Positions 20,690 through 31,870 of a DNA stretch of 64,000 nucleotides are shown here, in pieces (positions within the stretch are counted from its first letter, which is position 1; every line of letters starts with the position of its first letter). The notes below the pieces were generated by a model, which worked only from the letters and a program-made list of their open reading frames with translations, was not told where the DNA came from and did not search any database. A program made the translations under genes and the position numbers. Source of the stretch: Chaetoderma sp. LZ-2023a (taxonomy: Eukaryota; Mollusca; Caudofoveata; Chaetodermatida; Chaetodermatidae); the NCBI GenBank assembly GCA_034401795.1, contig CM067369.1, positions 182,629,445-182,693,444 on the forward strand, given 5' to 3'.

Positions 20690-21702
20690 GCAATGCAATA
20701 ACCCCTTGAAGCGCAAGCTTCATCTGACTGCCTTTAGAATATCGGGCAAGCACGCTGCAGGAGAGGCATATCACAAGAAGTTGTTGAGGTGCTTTTGTAG
20801 TCATGGCGCAGTTCCACACAATCTCAATATCGGGTATATATAAAAAAAAAAGCGGATGTGTTTTTTTAACAAAGGGAACTTGATCCCTTTTCACCATTTA
20901 TAAACAATGTGTTATTTTTTTCTCTATTTTTTATACAGGTCTGGATTAGGATACAGTGGTCTAAATTCAGCAAGATCAGCATTATCTGATTTGCTTAGTG
21001 TTGAGACTAGTGAAAGTGTCGGTAATGATCCTTTGATAAAGAGATTTTTGAAAGGTGTATATAATATTAAACCAGCGCTACCGAGGTATATTGTAACATG
21101 GGATGTCAATTTAGTTCTTGACTATATTAACAATGAACCAGATGTAAATATTCTATCATTGAAGCAATTATCATTAATCCTTGTGATGTTGCTTGGTCTT
21201 CTGTCGGGCCAGCGAGTTCAATCGTTATATTTCATTGACGTTCGTAATATAGAGTTTGTGAACACATTTGTAAAGATTAGATTTGGAGATCTGCTGAAGC
21301 AATCAAAGACTAACAGGCAGAAAACGGAGCTTGTTTTCGAAAGATATTCTACTAATAAAAAATTGTATGTTGTGACTTTATTGAAAGAATATATACATAA
21401 AACCAGTGGGTTACGCAATAACTGTACAAGATTGTTCATTAGCTATGTCAGTGATCATAAACCAGTATCAAAAGACACAATAGCTAGGTGGATAAAACTA
21501 TTATTAGTTAGTGCAGGTGTGATTGTGAACATTTCTAAGGTACATAGCATTCGGTCAGCATCAACAACTAATGCGGCTTTGAAGAAGCCACCATTATGAG
21601 GACTGCTGGTTGGTCAAGTAGATCAGTTTCCGGAAATTCTATAGAATGCCAGTTACAGTTGATGTTAGATTTGGAAATGCTGTTGTGGAAGACACGATAT
21701 AA
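20690..21702 (+). pseudogene. Tyrosine recombinase gene (two exons, two frameshifts)
   Basis: Exon 1 (20690-20833) follows AACTACAG and reads LKRKLHLTAFRISGKHAAGE, AYHKKLLRCFCSHG. Donor CGG|GTATAT and acceptor TTATACAG|G (20938) join it in phase to exon 2, SGLGYSGLNSARSALSDLLS, then PRYIVTWDVNLVLDYI and LGLLSGQRVQSLYF (first catalytic Arg), VSKDTIARWIKLLLVSAGV and VHSIRSAS (catalytic His and Arg). Near 21586 the frame shifts to give ATIMRTAGWSSRS, and near 21627 it shifts again to give FRKFYRMPV, which holds the catalytic Tyr, ending at TAA 21700-21702. All catalytic residues survive at DNA level but in three frames. This is the recombinase of a DIRS/Ngaro- or Crypton-type element. No reverse transcriptase lies upstream, so a Crypton or a fragment are both possible. 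Confidence 0.75.
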
Positions 21703-21798
21703 CAGCAAGGGAAGTAAAGGTTTTTTTCTAGATTAGATGCATGTACGTCCTAACATCGCTCATTTACAGTTAAAATATTTTGGCTGCTTCCGTACAGA

Positions 21799-22156
21799 AA
21801 TAAAATGCATTTCTCTAAATATCTCAATCAATATATTTGTACCAGAGGGGCTGGATGGAATTAATAAATTAAATGAAATTTATTGACATTTGATTGTAAT
21901 TCCATCCCGTCCCATATGGTACATAGATATTATGTGGCCTTCCTTATTGAGGGTATCCACCCTTTATTTCACAATGCATTTGATTTCTATGCTAAAGCCT
22001 GAGGAGCTGTCTTCTTCTCACATAATATCTATGTACCATATGGGACGGAATGGAATTACAATCAAATGTCAATAAATTTCATTTAATTTATTAATTCCAT
22101 CCAGCCCCTCTGGTACAAATATATTGATTGAGATATTTAGAGAAATGCATTTTATT
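21799..22156. repeat. Long near-perfect inverted repeat (138-bp arms, 82-bp spacer)
   Basis: The left arm 21799-21936 (AATAAAATGCATTTCTCTAA to ATAGATATTATGTG) and the right arm 22019-22156 are reverse complements with very few mismatches. The spacer 21937-22018 is unique. A third, partial and diverged copy of the right arm follows at about 22157-22207 (GGAATTACAATCAAATATCA). Confidence 0.9.
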
Positions 22157-22224
22157 ACAATCTCAATGGAATTACAATCAAATATCAATAAATTCCATTT
22201 AATCAATTATAGCTAACTAGAATA

Positions 22225-22641
22225 CCAGTCGAACTTCAAATAGTTAACTAGCTAGTCAACTATAGTCAACCGAGCACCCAAGCTCGGTTCAGATGGTTAG
22301 TGTGATATTTGCGTAAATTTCAAAATGGCGGACACCGATCGCTTGCCACGAATAAATTCATATAAAAGTGTAAATATTTCACTAAATAACTTAGGTTTGA
22401 TGAACTTATGCTTTCCCATTGTATGTCAATGTTCCCAAGCCCATATTCCTTCCCACTTTATGCCATATGGACGCTTTTTGACGTCTTCGCGGATAAAAAT
22501 AACCCAATTTCGTAGGTCATCAAAACAACGACGGAAAGGATTAATGGAGACTGGTAGCCGGCTCAAAATTCTTTGCTATTGTAATTCAATAGGAAACCGG
22601 GCACCAATGAACTATAGTCGACTACGATCAGGTTCGACTGG
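22225..22641. mobile_element. Small non-autonomous element with about 45-bp TIRs
   Basis: The left end CCAGTCGAACTTCAAATAGT, with AGTCAACTATAGTCAACC and GAGCACCC further in, is mirrored by the right end: GGGCACCAATGAACTATAGT, CGACTACGATCAGGTTCGAC, TGG. The body is about 320 bp with no convincing ORF. Target duplication not resolved. Confidence 0.6.
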
Positions 22642-22739
22642 GCATAGCAACTGCGCATGATCAGTAAACCAGCAAACTGACTATAGTTTGTGAGTAGAAC
22701 TTGATCTTGGTTCTTATTACGGGCTCACTCGAAAGATGC

Positions 22740-24485
22740 CATAGATAAGAACCAAGATGACCTGCAATTTGGTTTCAGTAAAGGTGTCTCCCCCACAATA
22801 GCATCAGTGATGGTCACTGAAGCTATCCTAGAGGCTAAACGTCAACACTCATCACAACTGTCGATGCTCAGAAAGCTTTTGATGCTGTCAATCATGGCTC
22901 TCTAATCAGAAAGTACCACAACTACGGGCTTTGTGGCACCTGGCTCCATATGAAGACACTCTCATATCAAGATTTAACCACCAGAGTAAGATACCATAAT
23001 CAAATCAGCGATTACTTCGATATCAATCAAAGTGTCAGGCAAGGCGGTGTTCCCAGTGCCTATGAGTATAAGGTGTACATAAATGGTCTGCTAATCAAAC
23101 TTTGTCTCCTAAACTCAGGCTTCAAAATAAGCTCAATAGATCTGGACAGGGTTACTTGTGCTGACGATATCGTTCTTCTGACAGACTCTCTTAGTGATAT
23201 GCAGCTCAATCTATCAGCAGTCGAGAACTATGTAAACTATGAATGGTACAAACTACATCCTAAGAAGACAATTATAAAAAATTTTAACTCGAGCATACCT
23301 ACTGAAATCTGGAATGACATGCAGTGCTGGAAGATTGATAATGTGCCAGTTCCAGTATCTGATGAGTTTACACACTTAGGTATCAGCAGAAGTATCAATA
23401 TTACATCAAAAACTTCGTCTTTTGTCCAAGATAGAATCAGCAAAGGACGTCATACCCTACACATGATGATGGGAACAGGACTCCATGAACTAAAAGGCCT
23501 TCCTCCTTCACTGGCACATAAGTTATACACAACGTATGTCTTACCATGTTATGCACACGGCTTAGAGTTAGTATGGATAAATCAGAATTAACTAAAAGCC
23601 CTGGAGCTATTCCATCGAACGACCTTCCGATACAACTAGCATCTCCCAAAATCATGTGCAAATTCGGCCATATACCGTCTTCTCAGTTGCAGACCATTCG
23701 AGGCTGAGATTGACCTGTGACGCCTCACACTGTTTGCTGCTATTGCCCATAGCAAAGGTTCTACCATCACAAACCTACCACATAGACAGCTGATAGTCAA
23801 TCGTCGATCAGAGAAGAGGTGGTGCTGCATGGTTGCAATGTTGTTCGAAAGGTATGACCTTGGTAGCCTATTACAGTTCCTGGAGAGTCCCATCAACAAG
23901 GCAGCTTGGACCACAAGAGTATGCTCAAGTATCCACTCCTTTTGGACCAAGACATTACAGGGAGAAGTACACACTAAATCCTCTCTGAACCATCTGAATA
24001 TGGAAAACTGTAAAAGTGGAGTAACACACAATATATGGACCATAACAGCCAATGTACGAGATGTCCTATGAGCTACCATCAAAGCAAAACTCCTCACTGG
24101 AACTTATATGCTCCAGAGTGCAAGAAAGAGATTCACCAATGGTCGCGAATCCGATATATTCCCACTATGCCACTCAGAGCCAGAAAATATAGATCACTTC
24201 TTGTTTCACTGCAAAAATGCTTATCCTAGTGCAACATGCTACAGAAAACATATAGAAAGCCTTCTCGAAAGCAAAATCAATGATGACTTGCTCGTCAGCT
24301 TGACGCTCGATGCTAGCAAAGAAGAGCTACACCTAGAGTTCAGAAATCTGTCCGATCCTTCGCTACTTCAAGCTATCGAATCTGCATCGCGATGGCTGTG
24401 CTATAGGGTACACCACTTTAGAGCTAGAGACCTGAACTATCTTTTCAAAGCAAGCAGGCAGAAAGGAAAAGGTGGACTAGTCTGA
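22740..24485 (+). pseudogene. Non-LTR retrotransposon, reverse transcriptase and C-terminal domain
   Basis: DDLQFGFSKGVSPTIASVMV and DAQKAFDAVNHGSLIRKYHN (finger/palm) lead into a 213-codon open stretch from 22950: SVRQGGVPSAYEYKVYINGL, VTCADDIVLLTDS (catalytic DD), WYKLHPKKT, FTHLGISRS, RISKGRHTLHMMMGTGLHEL. After the stop at 23591, further pieces in other frames read AIYRLLSCRPFEAEI, AKLLTGTYMLQSARKRF and FPLCHSEPENIDHFLFHC, a Cys-His cluster with its first Cys lost. The order matches mollusc LINEs of the I/Nimb-like type with a C-terminal zinc-knuckle-like motif. At least five stops or shifts are present, and there is no endonuclease domain. Dead copy. Confidence 0.8.
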
Positions 24486-24864
24486 ATCTATCTACAAAGT
24501 TGTGTTACATGAACACTGATACACTGTACATACAACCTTCTTAGTAAATGTACATAAACTCTTACTATCATTTTATTTGATATCAAGTTTCTATTCTCCT
24601 GACTAACGCTGCGATGAACAGTGCATAACGTGAAAAATACTAATTGGTGATGGTGTGGCTAACCAGTTTAGCATTAACCTGATAAACAGGGGGATCACAA
24701 CATAGTAACAGTAACAGTAACGTAGGAGAAGCATGGATGGTAACTGCCACATAGAAAAGTAAGATTCAAGATTCTTTTCTTCCATGTAAATAAATAATGT
24801 AACAGTTCAAAACAGCCATCCACCAAAGACACTGGCTGTGATGGGATGAACCATTGAGAAATGC
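24486..24864. other. Gene-free stretch between two LINE remnants
   Basis: Possibly 3' UTR of the preceding LINE. Contains a short (TAACAG)n run at about 24705-24721. Confidence 0.35.
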
Positions 24865-25885
24865 ACTAGATGATAAATGTTCAATTGATGTAATTTATCT
24901 TGATTTCCAAAAAACATTCAACTCTGTGCCCCACCAACTATTGATGTAGAAAATAAATGCGCATGTCATATCTGTTAAGCCCAGGGATTCGATTAAATTA
25001 GCCACTGAATGCATTAGGGTTGAAAGTGGGGTCCCACAAGGAAGCGTATACTTGGTCCTCTCCTATATATCATATTCATCAATGATATGCCAGTACATAT
25101 TGATTCTAATTTCACCATCATCATCACCATCATTTTACGAGGCATAATCCATTGGCTTGTTATTGCCTCCGTGTTTTTTTTATAGTATGGCTAGCTCAGT
25201 TCAATTCAAAAGATTGGGTTTTTTTAATAGATCTTGACAGTGTGCCGCCAACACTCATGTTCACACCCTGCTGTGCCTAGCATTTGTTCACTTTGGAGGT
25301 CATAGTTGGACCAATTGCAGTTGTTTTCATTTTCTGTGTTCATCGCTATCCGAGTCGCCTCCTCTATGCAAGTGTCTCTTCGTGCAAATATATCTCTCTA
25401 TGCAGATGATACCAAGCTATACCGAACAATTTGCGATGACAGTGACAGAATAATTCTACAAAATGATCTGGACACAGTTCAAAAGTGATCCCATACATAG
25501 CAGTTAAAATTCAACTCCAAAAACTGCCTAGTAATGCACATTGTCCCACATCATCACCAGGGCATTGCAATCTACAATATGCATGAAAATAATGAATCCA
25601 TAACACTGCACAAACAAAATGTAACCAATGATCGACCTAGGCATATTAATCGACTCCATGCTAACATTCGAAAATGATATACAAAACATAGAACCTAAAG
25701 CCAAGAAAATGGCCAGTTTGATCTGGAGAACATTTCAGAACATCAATCTAGACATCTTCAAACTACTGTAGCTAAGTTTAATTCACCCACAACTGGAATA
25801 TGCAACCTCAGTCTGGTCCCAATATATGCGGAAACTAGCTGAGCAGCTTGAAACGGTACAAAAACGAGCCACTACGCTGGTGTAG
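24865..25885 (+). pseudogene. Jockey/CR1-like LINE fragment with an inserted block
   Basis: CSIDVIYLDFQKTFNSVPHQ, then IRVESGVPQGSV, then (after a block at about 25105-25365 rich in CAT repeats and unrelated to the frame) NISLYADDTKLYRTICDDSD and LQNDLDTVQK. Downstream, in shifting frames, come SKNCLVMH and a final QKRATT. The landmarks are those of a reverse transcriptase of the same broad type as the antisense copy at 17790-18515, but from another subfamily. It ends exactly where the gypsy element begins (25881). Confidence 0.7.
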
Positions 25886-26110
25886 CATGGATCGCCCATA
25901 ACGGGTCAAATTTAACCTGGGTCGAGCCATCCCGGACACGCCCCCTCTTGGTACTAACTGCCCACATACTTAGCCTATGAAAGAACATGCAAAGATAGCT
26001 AAGTCTGTAAAAGCATGTACCGTGCATGCGCTCCAATCCAGACAGGCTATCTACGCTGCTCAGTCAATGCTAGTATGGCATCTTTTATGTACATAATCGC
26101 CCATATTTTT
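25881..26110 (+). repeat. Putative 5' LTR (end uncertain)
   Basis: Begins TGTAGCATGGATCGCCCATA. AGCTAAGTCTGT at about 25997 and GTGCATGCGC at about 26022 recur in the block at 31576. No primer-binding site was recognised. Confidence 0.5.
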
Positions 26111-26154
26111 AAACACTAATACCGGTAACATCATATCATGGCCCTGGCCAAGTC

Positions 26155-27103
26155 ATTCTTCCTCCAGAATTCAATGGGGAGAGTGACTGGGCTAATTATA
26201 AATGCCAATTCGAAATTCTCAGCCATACCAACCGGTGGACGGATCAGCAGATGGGAGAGTATCTGGCCACAAAACTGTTAGGCAAGGCCCTTCAGGTCCT
26301 GGCAGATTTGGGGTCAGACAGCATGCCAACCTACATGGAACTGGAACGTGCCTTATTAGAACGATTCAGGGACACGGCCCTCTGTGAAACAAGTCGTCTA
26401 CAGTTGAAAAACTTATGGAGATGAGCCGAGGAAGCCCTGCCAGAGTTAGCAAGTCATATCCAAAGACTTGCTACATGCGCCTACCCCAGTACAAACCACG
26501 AGGGAGTAACACATCTACATCTCGACACATTTATCGACATGTTGAGCGGCGAGCCAGCTCTCAAAGAAAAGCTGTTTCTCCTCGAACATTACACTCTACA
26601 GTCGTTAATTGCAATGGCAGTCAGAATAGAAAATTTCTTGGAGCGGGAAAAAGCTAATCGCTGCCAATCGCATCCAAACAATGAGTTAAATGATGCACAT
26701 CTCCTCACCGGGACTGACACCGCATCTGCATCCGCATCAGCAACAGGCCCAAATAATGCATCACATAATGAACAACCCACCAGTCAGAATCACACATCCA
26801 GAGGAAGGGGGCGTGGACAGTCCCACCGGGGAGGCCACAATAATGTCCCATGATGCCGGAAGCAGCAAAATAATAGCAAGAGGCAAAATATGCATGATAG
26901 GCTAGAGGAGATAACCAAGCAAATCTCAGCACTCACTAACTTAGTTACTATGCTCAGCACCACCGTCGCCACACAGCAGACCACACGACCAGCACCAGGT
27001 AGTACAGCTCAACATACCCAGCTGCCTAATACATGTTTCAGATGTCGTCAGCTGGAAGGAACGAGGTCCGCACCGTCCTCCTTCCACAACTCCAACAGCT
27101 GAC
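26155..27103 (+). pseudogene. Gypsy Gag
   Basis: LPPEFNGESDWANYKCQFEI, TDQQMGEYLATKLLGKALQV, MELERALLERFRDTALCETS, LPELASHIQRLATCAYP, TFIDMLSGEPALKEKLFLLE, LIAMAVRIENFLEREKA. This is the helical retrotransposon Gag domain in which a capsid-like protein forms particles around the RNA. One frameshift or stop interrupts it near 26424. A stretch of Ser/Ala/Thr follows, then CFRCRQLE (about 27033), the start of a CCHC knuckle whose remainder is lost. Confidence 0.7.
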
Positions 27104-27990
27104 CAATGTACACCATAACCAGAGCCCCCATTAAACTAGAACAGGCACTGATTAGAGAATCATTTCAGTGCCCACTCCTGCAACCCGGCTCAACTACGGT
27201 CTCCAAACAGTAACGTCAGGTGGACACATTTACAACAACCAAGAATGCTACCTCAACAACAGTACCCAACACCACACACCTGGCTTCACATAAGTTGGTG
27301 CTTACAACGCATACTGCATCTGTACCACCGTAAACACCCCCACCCCTCTGTGAAAAGTTGTGACCCCACAACAAATGCATCTCATAAACCCTCTTTCCTA
27401 TGCAATATGGCAGTGGTTGGTTGTAGCACCACCACTGAAACAATGTTTATACAAGCACCAGTACCCGACACCAAAGCACTTAACACCCGGTTCCACCTGG
27501 TGGTATGCAATTCACAAGCCCTGTCAGCATCACCCACTGCACCCAGCAGCAGTAATAGTGGTACAGACGACAGTCAGCAATCCGCATCATGGATCCGCAA
27601 AAAGAAGTATCACAAACAGGGCAGCAAACAACAGTGTCGCCACTGTTTCATTTGCGCATCTACTAAACATCCTATTGTCCCAAGTGGCTGGCACAGGTTA
27701 CCATCTGTCGCCACAACACTAGTCCTGTCCAAACTGCTGTTTATACAAACTCAGTACATCCCACCAATTACACCACCATTGCTACCGCCAGCTCTGTCAT
27801 CGCCTAAGCAAATACAGCAGCAGCGATGACGAGTTGGTCCCTACCTCACTAAGCCACCTATTGCACTCTCAGAAGCTATACAGAAACAAACTGACTACAT
27901 ACAGGATGCCACCGCACCAAAAGAAATTCCACAAACAGTATCATTGGAAACTCTTCCGCAAGCACACCATAGAGTAATATCTAAGTGTGG
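27104..27990 (+). other. Decayed gypsy linker between Gag and protease
   Basis: His/Pro/Thr-rich open frames without recognisable domains, from CCAC-rich composition. No independent gene supported. Confidence 0.4.
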
Positions 27991-27994
27991 TTGT

Positions 27995-28047
27995 CTGTTC
28001 GGTGGAGTTTCTACCAGTGTGGCACTGGTAGAAACTCCACCGAACAG
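27995..28047. repeat. Perfect 25-bp-arm hairpin with 3-base loop
   Basis: CTGTTCGGTGGAGTTTCTAC (arm continues CAGTG) is followed after TGG by CACTG then GTAGAAACTCCACCGAACAG, an exact reverse complement. It lies just upstream of the protease motif and reads through as nonsense for the element. Confidence 0.9.
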
Positions 28048-28049
28048 CC

Positions 28050-28245
28050 ACCACCAGTGGACACTGGAGCTTCCATCACTGTCTTCAACAGGCGATTGTA
28101 TGAGAGCATCCTACGTCATTGAAAGCCACCCTTTAGGCCCACAAACATATTTCTACAAACAGCTACTAGAGCCGATGTTCCAGTGGCTGGTATGGTAAAT
28201 CTCAATACAAGTAGAGGAAATGCAATTCATCCAGAGAGTTGTAGT
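28050..28245 (+). pseudogene. Gypsy aspartic protease fragment
   Basis: VDTGASITVFNRRLYESIL at about 28057-28113 carries the catalytic DTGA. The following frame keeps TRADVPVAGMVNLNTSRGN. The flap and the C-terminal ILGRD-like block are not found. Confidence 0.65.
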
Positions 28246-28329
28246 TGCCTCTATTCAAAATGATGAGTTCCTCAGTGCCAGTTGTTAGCTGAGGTGTATT
28301 TTGTCAAATACAAACACTTTCTGTAATGA

Positions 28330-28630
28330 CGCCCATTTATATGCCATACAGATCATGCCTCACTATGCTTGCTCAGACACCTAAAAAATCTGGAGGGCCA
28401 GGTAGCGTGGTGGCAGTGTTCAATGTCCAACTTCAATGTTGTTCATAGACCCGGCAAGCTGCATGGAAATGTCGATGCCTTGAGCAGAATCGGGCTCGAG
28501 GATGAACAAGAAGTGGCCACCACTGTGACACATGCAACACAGCCATTTCCCGTATTCCCAGAGCTGTGGTGCACAGACTGGGATACGGAGAAAGTCGCTC
28601 ACCAACAAGCAACAGACGCGCAAATATGAG
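28330..28630 (+). pseudogene. Gypsy RNase H C-terminal part
   Basis: ICHTDHASLCLLRHLKNLEG, VAWWQCSMSNFNVVHRPGKL, HGNVDALSRIGLEDE. TDHxSL and HRPGxxHxNxDALSR are the usual last motifs of gypsy RNase H. The N-terminal half and the whole reverse transcriptase are absent. Confidence 0.75.
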
Positions 28631-28639
28631 AAATATACA

Positions 28640-29332
28640 TATGGATCCAGGATGGGGTACGTCCCCACTAAGGAATCTATCAGTCCATTATCCGAAATGT
28701 CTAAATATTATTATCAGAGGCTTGGGGAGTGCCATGCTCACGATGGCATCCTTTACATTAACAACTGGATAGTAATTCCTGAGCATTATAAAGTCATGAT
28801 CTTTCAACAACTGCATGACAACGCTGAACATTTAGCCATGGAAAGAACTGCGGAATGCATCAAACAAAGATTCCACTGGATCAGGATATGCGATAGTGTG
28901 AAGGCATGGGTCGCCAAATGTGTCCCATGTCAAAAGACGAGCTGTTGGCCAGCACCCTTACAGATTAAAATTGTTGGTGCACCATGGGAGCGAGTGGCTA
29001 TTGATGTGCTCAGATCCTAGAATATGATGGATGAAGGAAACAAGTACATCCTCGTATTGCAAGATTATTTTACAAAGTGGGTAGAAGCATTTGCTTTACG
29101 AGACCAAGAGGCATCCACAGTAGCAGAGGTCCTGTCTAGCAATGTGTTCTGCCACATCGGCATGCTCTATGAATTGCACTCTGACCAAGGAAGTAATTTT
29201 GAGAGCCGACTGCTCTGCAAATTGTTTCTCATAGTCAAATCAAGAACCACACCCTACCATCCGCGCAGCGATGGAATGGTAGAGAGATTCAATAGAACTC
29301 TTGCGGTGCTGTTGACTAAGGAAACACCTTGA
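28640..29332 (+). pseudogene. Gypsy integrase
   Basis: The zinc-binding region reads LHDNAEHLAMERTAECIKQR with CVPCQK (His missing or altered in the HH half). The catalytic core has VAIDVL (first Asp), LHSDQGSNFES (second Asp) and TTPYHPRSDGMVERFNRTL (Glu). A stop at about 29018-29020 and another near 29330 break it. Further remnants follow in shifted frames, ITPAQLMLGRELALPLDLAM, and the tail VPSKLSYQWKGPYVVVGKKS then VTYRIPASDG at about 29660-29750. Confidence 0.75.
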
Positions 29333-29789
29333 TTGTTGTGATTGGGATCTACGACTCCCATACGTGCTCATGGCATACCTCACTTAGATACATTCCACCA
29401 CGGGTTATAACCCCGGCTCAGTTAATGTTAGGCCGTGAATTAGCCTTACCCTTGGATCTGGCCATGCCCAGAATTACAGGAGTGAAAAATTTTGGTAGAA
29501 CTCATGTGGCAGCAGATAGAATAAGCCCATAAGATAGTAAGAGAATCCTTATCCACTGCATACCAGCGTCAGAAAACATGGCATGACCAGCGAGTGCATG
29601 AAGATCCGTATGAGGCGGGAAAAATGGTTTGGGTTCATGATACATGATGTTCTGAAAATGTGCCGAGTAAACTGAGTTACCAGTGGAAAGGCCCCTATGT
29701 GGTAGTAGGTAAGAAGTCGGACGTGACCTACCGGATCCCCGCCTCGGATGGCTTGACCTCAGGCATCCACTTGATCAACTTAGATCTTG

Positions 29790-31575
29790 TGTTAATGACG
29801 ACCCAGTGTCAGAGCTCAGGCTGGGCATTTCATGTAACACCGGTACCAAGACAGATGTCTCTATGGAAACATGTATTCCCGACGGTAGTCCCGAGCACTG
29901 TGGTGTCAGTTCGGCCCCTCTCCTATCAAGCCAGGAGTCCAGTGAACATATGACTAATGCTGAGGATGTTGACGAGCCACGTACTCGCCCTCTCCCCCCT
30001 CAGAGTGGGTCTACATGATCTGGGAAGTCGTATCTGATGATTTTCTCGTTTGTGCTGTCCAAGGGGAAGGATGGAAAAGTTGTTCCTCCGACCTCTTCCC
30101 ATTCCCACCTGCTTCATGCTATTACCCAATTGTAGACTTACCACAAGCAGAGGCTGAGGCTGTCCCGGCCCATGCGTCCTGTGCAGTGGAACATGTAATA
30201 AATAGCATGGAAGTGAAGAGAGTAGATGAGACCTTGCGCTGTTCTCAACAAGAGGAAAACCACACAATTTGGTGCACTCCCCTTCCAAGTCCCAAAATTG
30301 CGTGACCAGCCCACTCCAAGTTGCGCCCTCACCATTCGCGACACCACCCCCACTCCAACTCATGTCCCTCATCTCCGCACTGAGTTCAGACATCACACAT
30401 CCCATCCTTTTCACACTCCACTTGTCGTCTGTTGACTGTCAATCTTCAGATATGAGAGAGTTTGCTGTTTCAGAAGAGGGAGAATCCAGCACCACATCCC
30501 CACCCCAACCCCACCCCACCCCACCACACCCACCCTCCACGCCACACACATCTCCAACCCACCCACCCCACCCCACCCCACACACCCCAACTTTTTCACA
30601 AAGCGACAGAATCGGTATTCCCCACCTGTGGAAAACTGGATGCGCCCACTGTACTTTAAACCAGCATCGCACAGCACCCCCGACTTCCCTACAACAGAAC
30701 ACTACCATCATCAGAACAAGTCATCACAGATAAGCAGCCACGCGTATCAATCAATTTCACCAACATAACAGAGACACAGGGACTCAGGATGACTACTTCA
30801 CAATCTCCATACGATGGCATTGTAAATTGTACAACTGATGCACACATTTTCCGAGTTGTACTGTAATAATTAAGATTGGGCTAGGTGTGATGAGACTATT
30901 CCTACCCTCAGAGGTGGATGCTTGGCAGTCTGCCCACCCTGTAAATACAGTCCAGCTTAGCGGAGTCAGTAGACTTGGAATCCGCAGGAATGGATCTGTT
31001 TAAACAAAATGATAGATTACAGTCAACTTTACTGTCCTAATTTTGATTAAGAACACAAATGTTCTACTGCGTATACAAATCATTAGCGTGCAGGATGGAA
31101 AGGCAGCATCACAACATAGACAGTATAACACAACAGAGAATTTCAAATATTCTCTTACCTACGAATTCTGCCCGAGAATCAACACGAGCAGGATACAGAC
31201 ATCTTACACAGGAGGAGGCGCAGGTTTAAAATCACACGCATAAAGGGGACATAAAGGGAAATAAAAAGATAATATACTTCTATTTGTCGCATCAAATACG
31301 ACTAATCAACAACAGTAAATCTTGACACATAAACAAAGCCACCTAAGATTCTGATCAACCACATGCTTTCAAAACAAGAATCATGTCATCAACACTACTG
31401 TTTTCCGGTAAATTTGGATCAAAGACTATAAATAAGAGAACCACCCTCCCACGTGTCTACCACGACGTGATGGAGGAGGCGAGAGGTGATGAGTCGGGGT
31501 CATGACTGCTGGTGTAATCATGCTCTCCCTCACCTCATAGGGTGTTCCATCCTGAAATTTGAACAGGCGAGTTTA
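29790..31575 (+). other. 3' internal region of the gypsy element
   Basis: No domain recognised. A C/CA-rich tract spans about 30485-30595. No polypurine tract stands out before 31576. Confidence 0.4.
30485..30595. repeat. C/CA-rich low-complexity tract
   Basis: Runs of CCCCAACCC and CACCCCAC. The Pro/His open frames across it are compositional. Confidence 0.85.
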
Positions 31576-31870
31576 TGTAGCGTGGATCGGCCAGATGGGT
31601 ACAAACTGTCCCACCTAGGCCGGGTACAGAATGACCTCTCAGGGTACATGCCAAGCATGCCCACTTGGTAGGATAGCACGTGTGTATAAAGCCATATGAG
31701 AGAGGTTTTCTATAAAAATGGCTAAGTCTGTGAGATCGTGTAGCGCACATGCGCACGCGTCAGAGCTTCCCTGACAACACGTGTCAGCGTTGGGAGAGAA
31801 TGCGTACTTATAGTGTACCGAGTTGGTACTCGTGATTTCTTTCTCCATTCTCGGCGTTCTCGGTACTAAT
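31576..31870 (+). repeat. Putative 3' LTR (end uncertain)
   Basis: Begins TGTAGCGTGGATCGGCCAGA. It shares GGCTAAGTCTGTGAGATC and ACATGCGCACGCG with the 5' block. TATAAAAATGG at about 31711 could be its TATA box. Confidence 0.5.

Larger units (their letters stand above)
25881..31870 (+). mobile_element. Ty3/gypsy-type LTR retrotransposon, degenerate and lacking RT
   Basis: In order: 5' LTR-like start TGTAGCATGGATCG (25881), Gag, a zinc-knuckle start, an aspartic protease motif, RNase H tail, integrase zinc finger and DDE core, an integrase C-terminal tail, and a 3' LTR-like sequence starting TGTAGCGTGGATCGG (31576). The two LTR-like blocks share phrases (GCTAAGTCTGT, CATGCGC) but are strongly diverged, so the element is old or the blocks are not sister LTRs. 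The outer ends and target duplication could not be fixed. A reverse transcriptase should lie between protease and RNase H, but only about 200 bp separates them. Confidence 0.75.

Noticed and set aside
29926-30414. 162-codon minus-strand open frame in the gypsy 3' region, considered as an envelope-like or accessory gene
   Set aside because: No signal peptide, membrane segment or conserved motif; antisense to the element.
30411-30733. Overlapping Pro- and Gly-rich open frames
   Set aside because: Produced by the C/CA-rich tract; no conserved motif.
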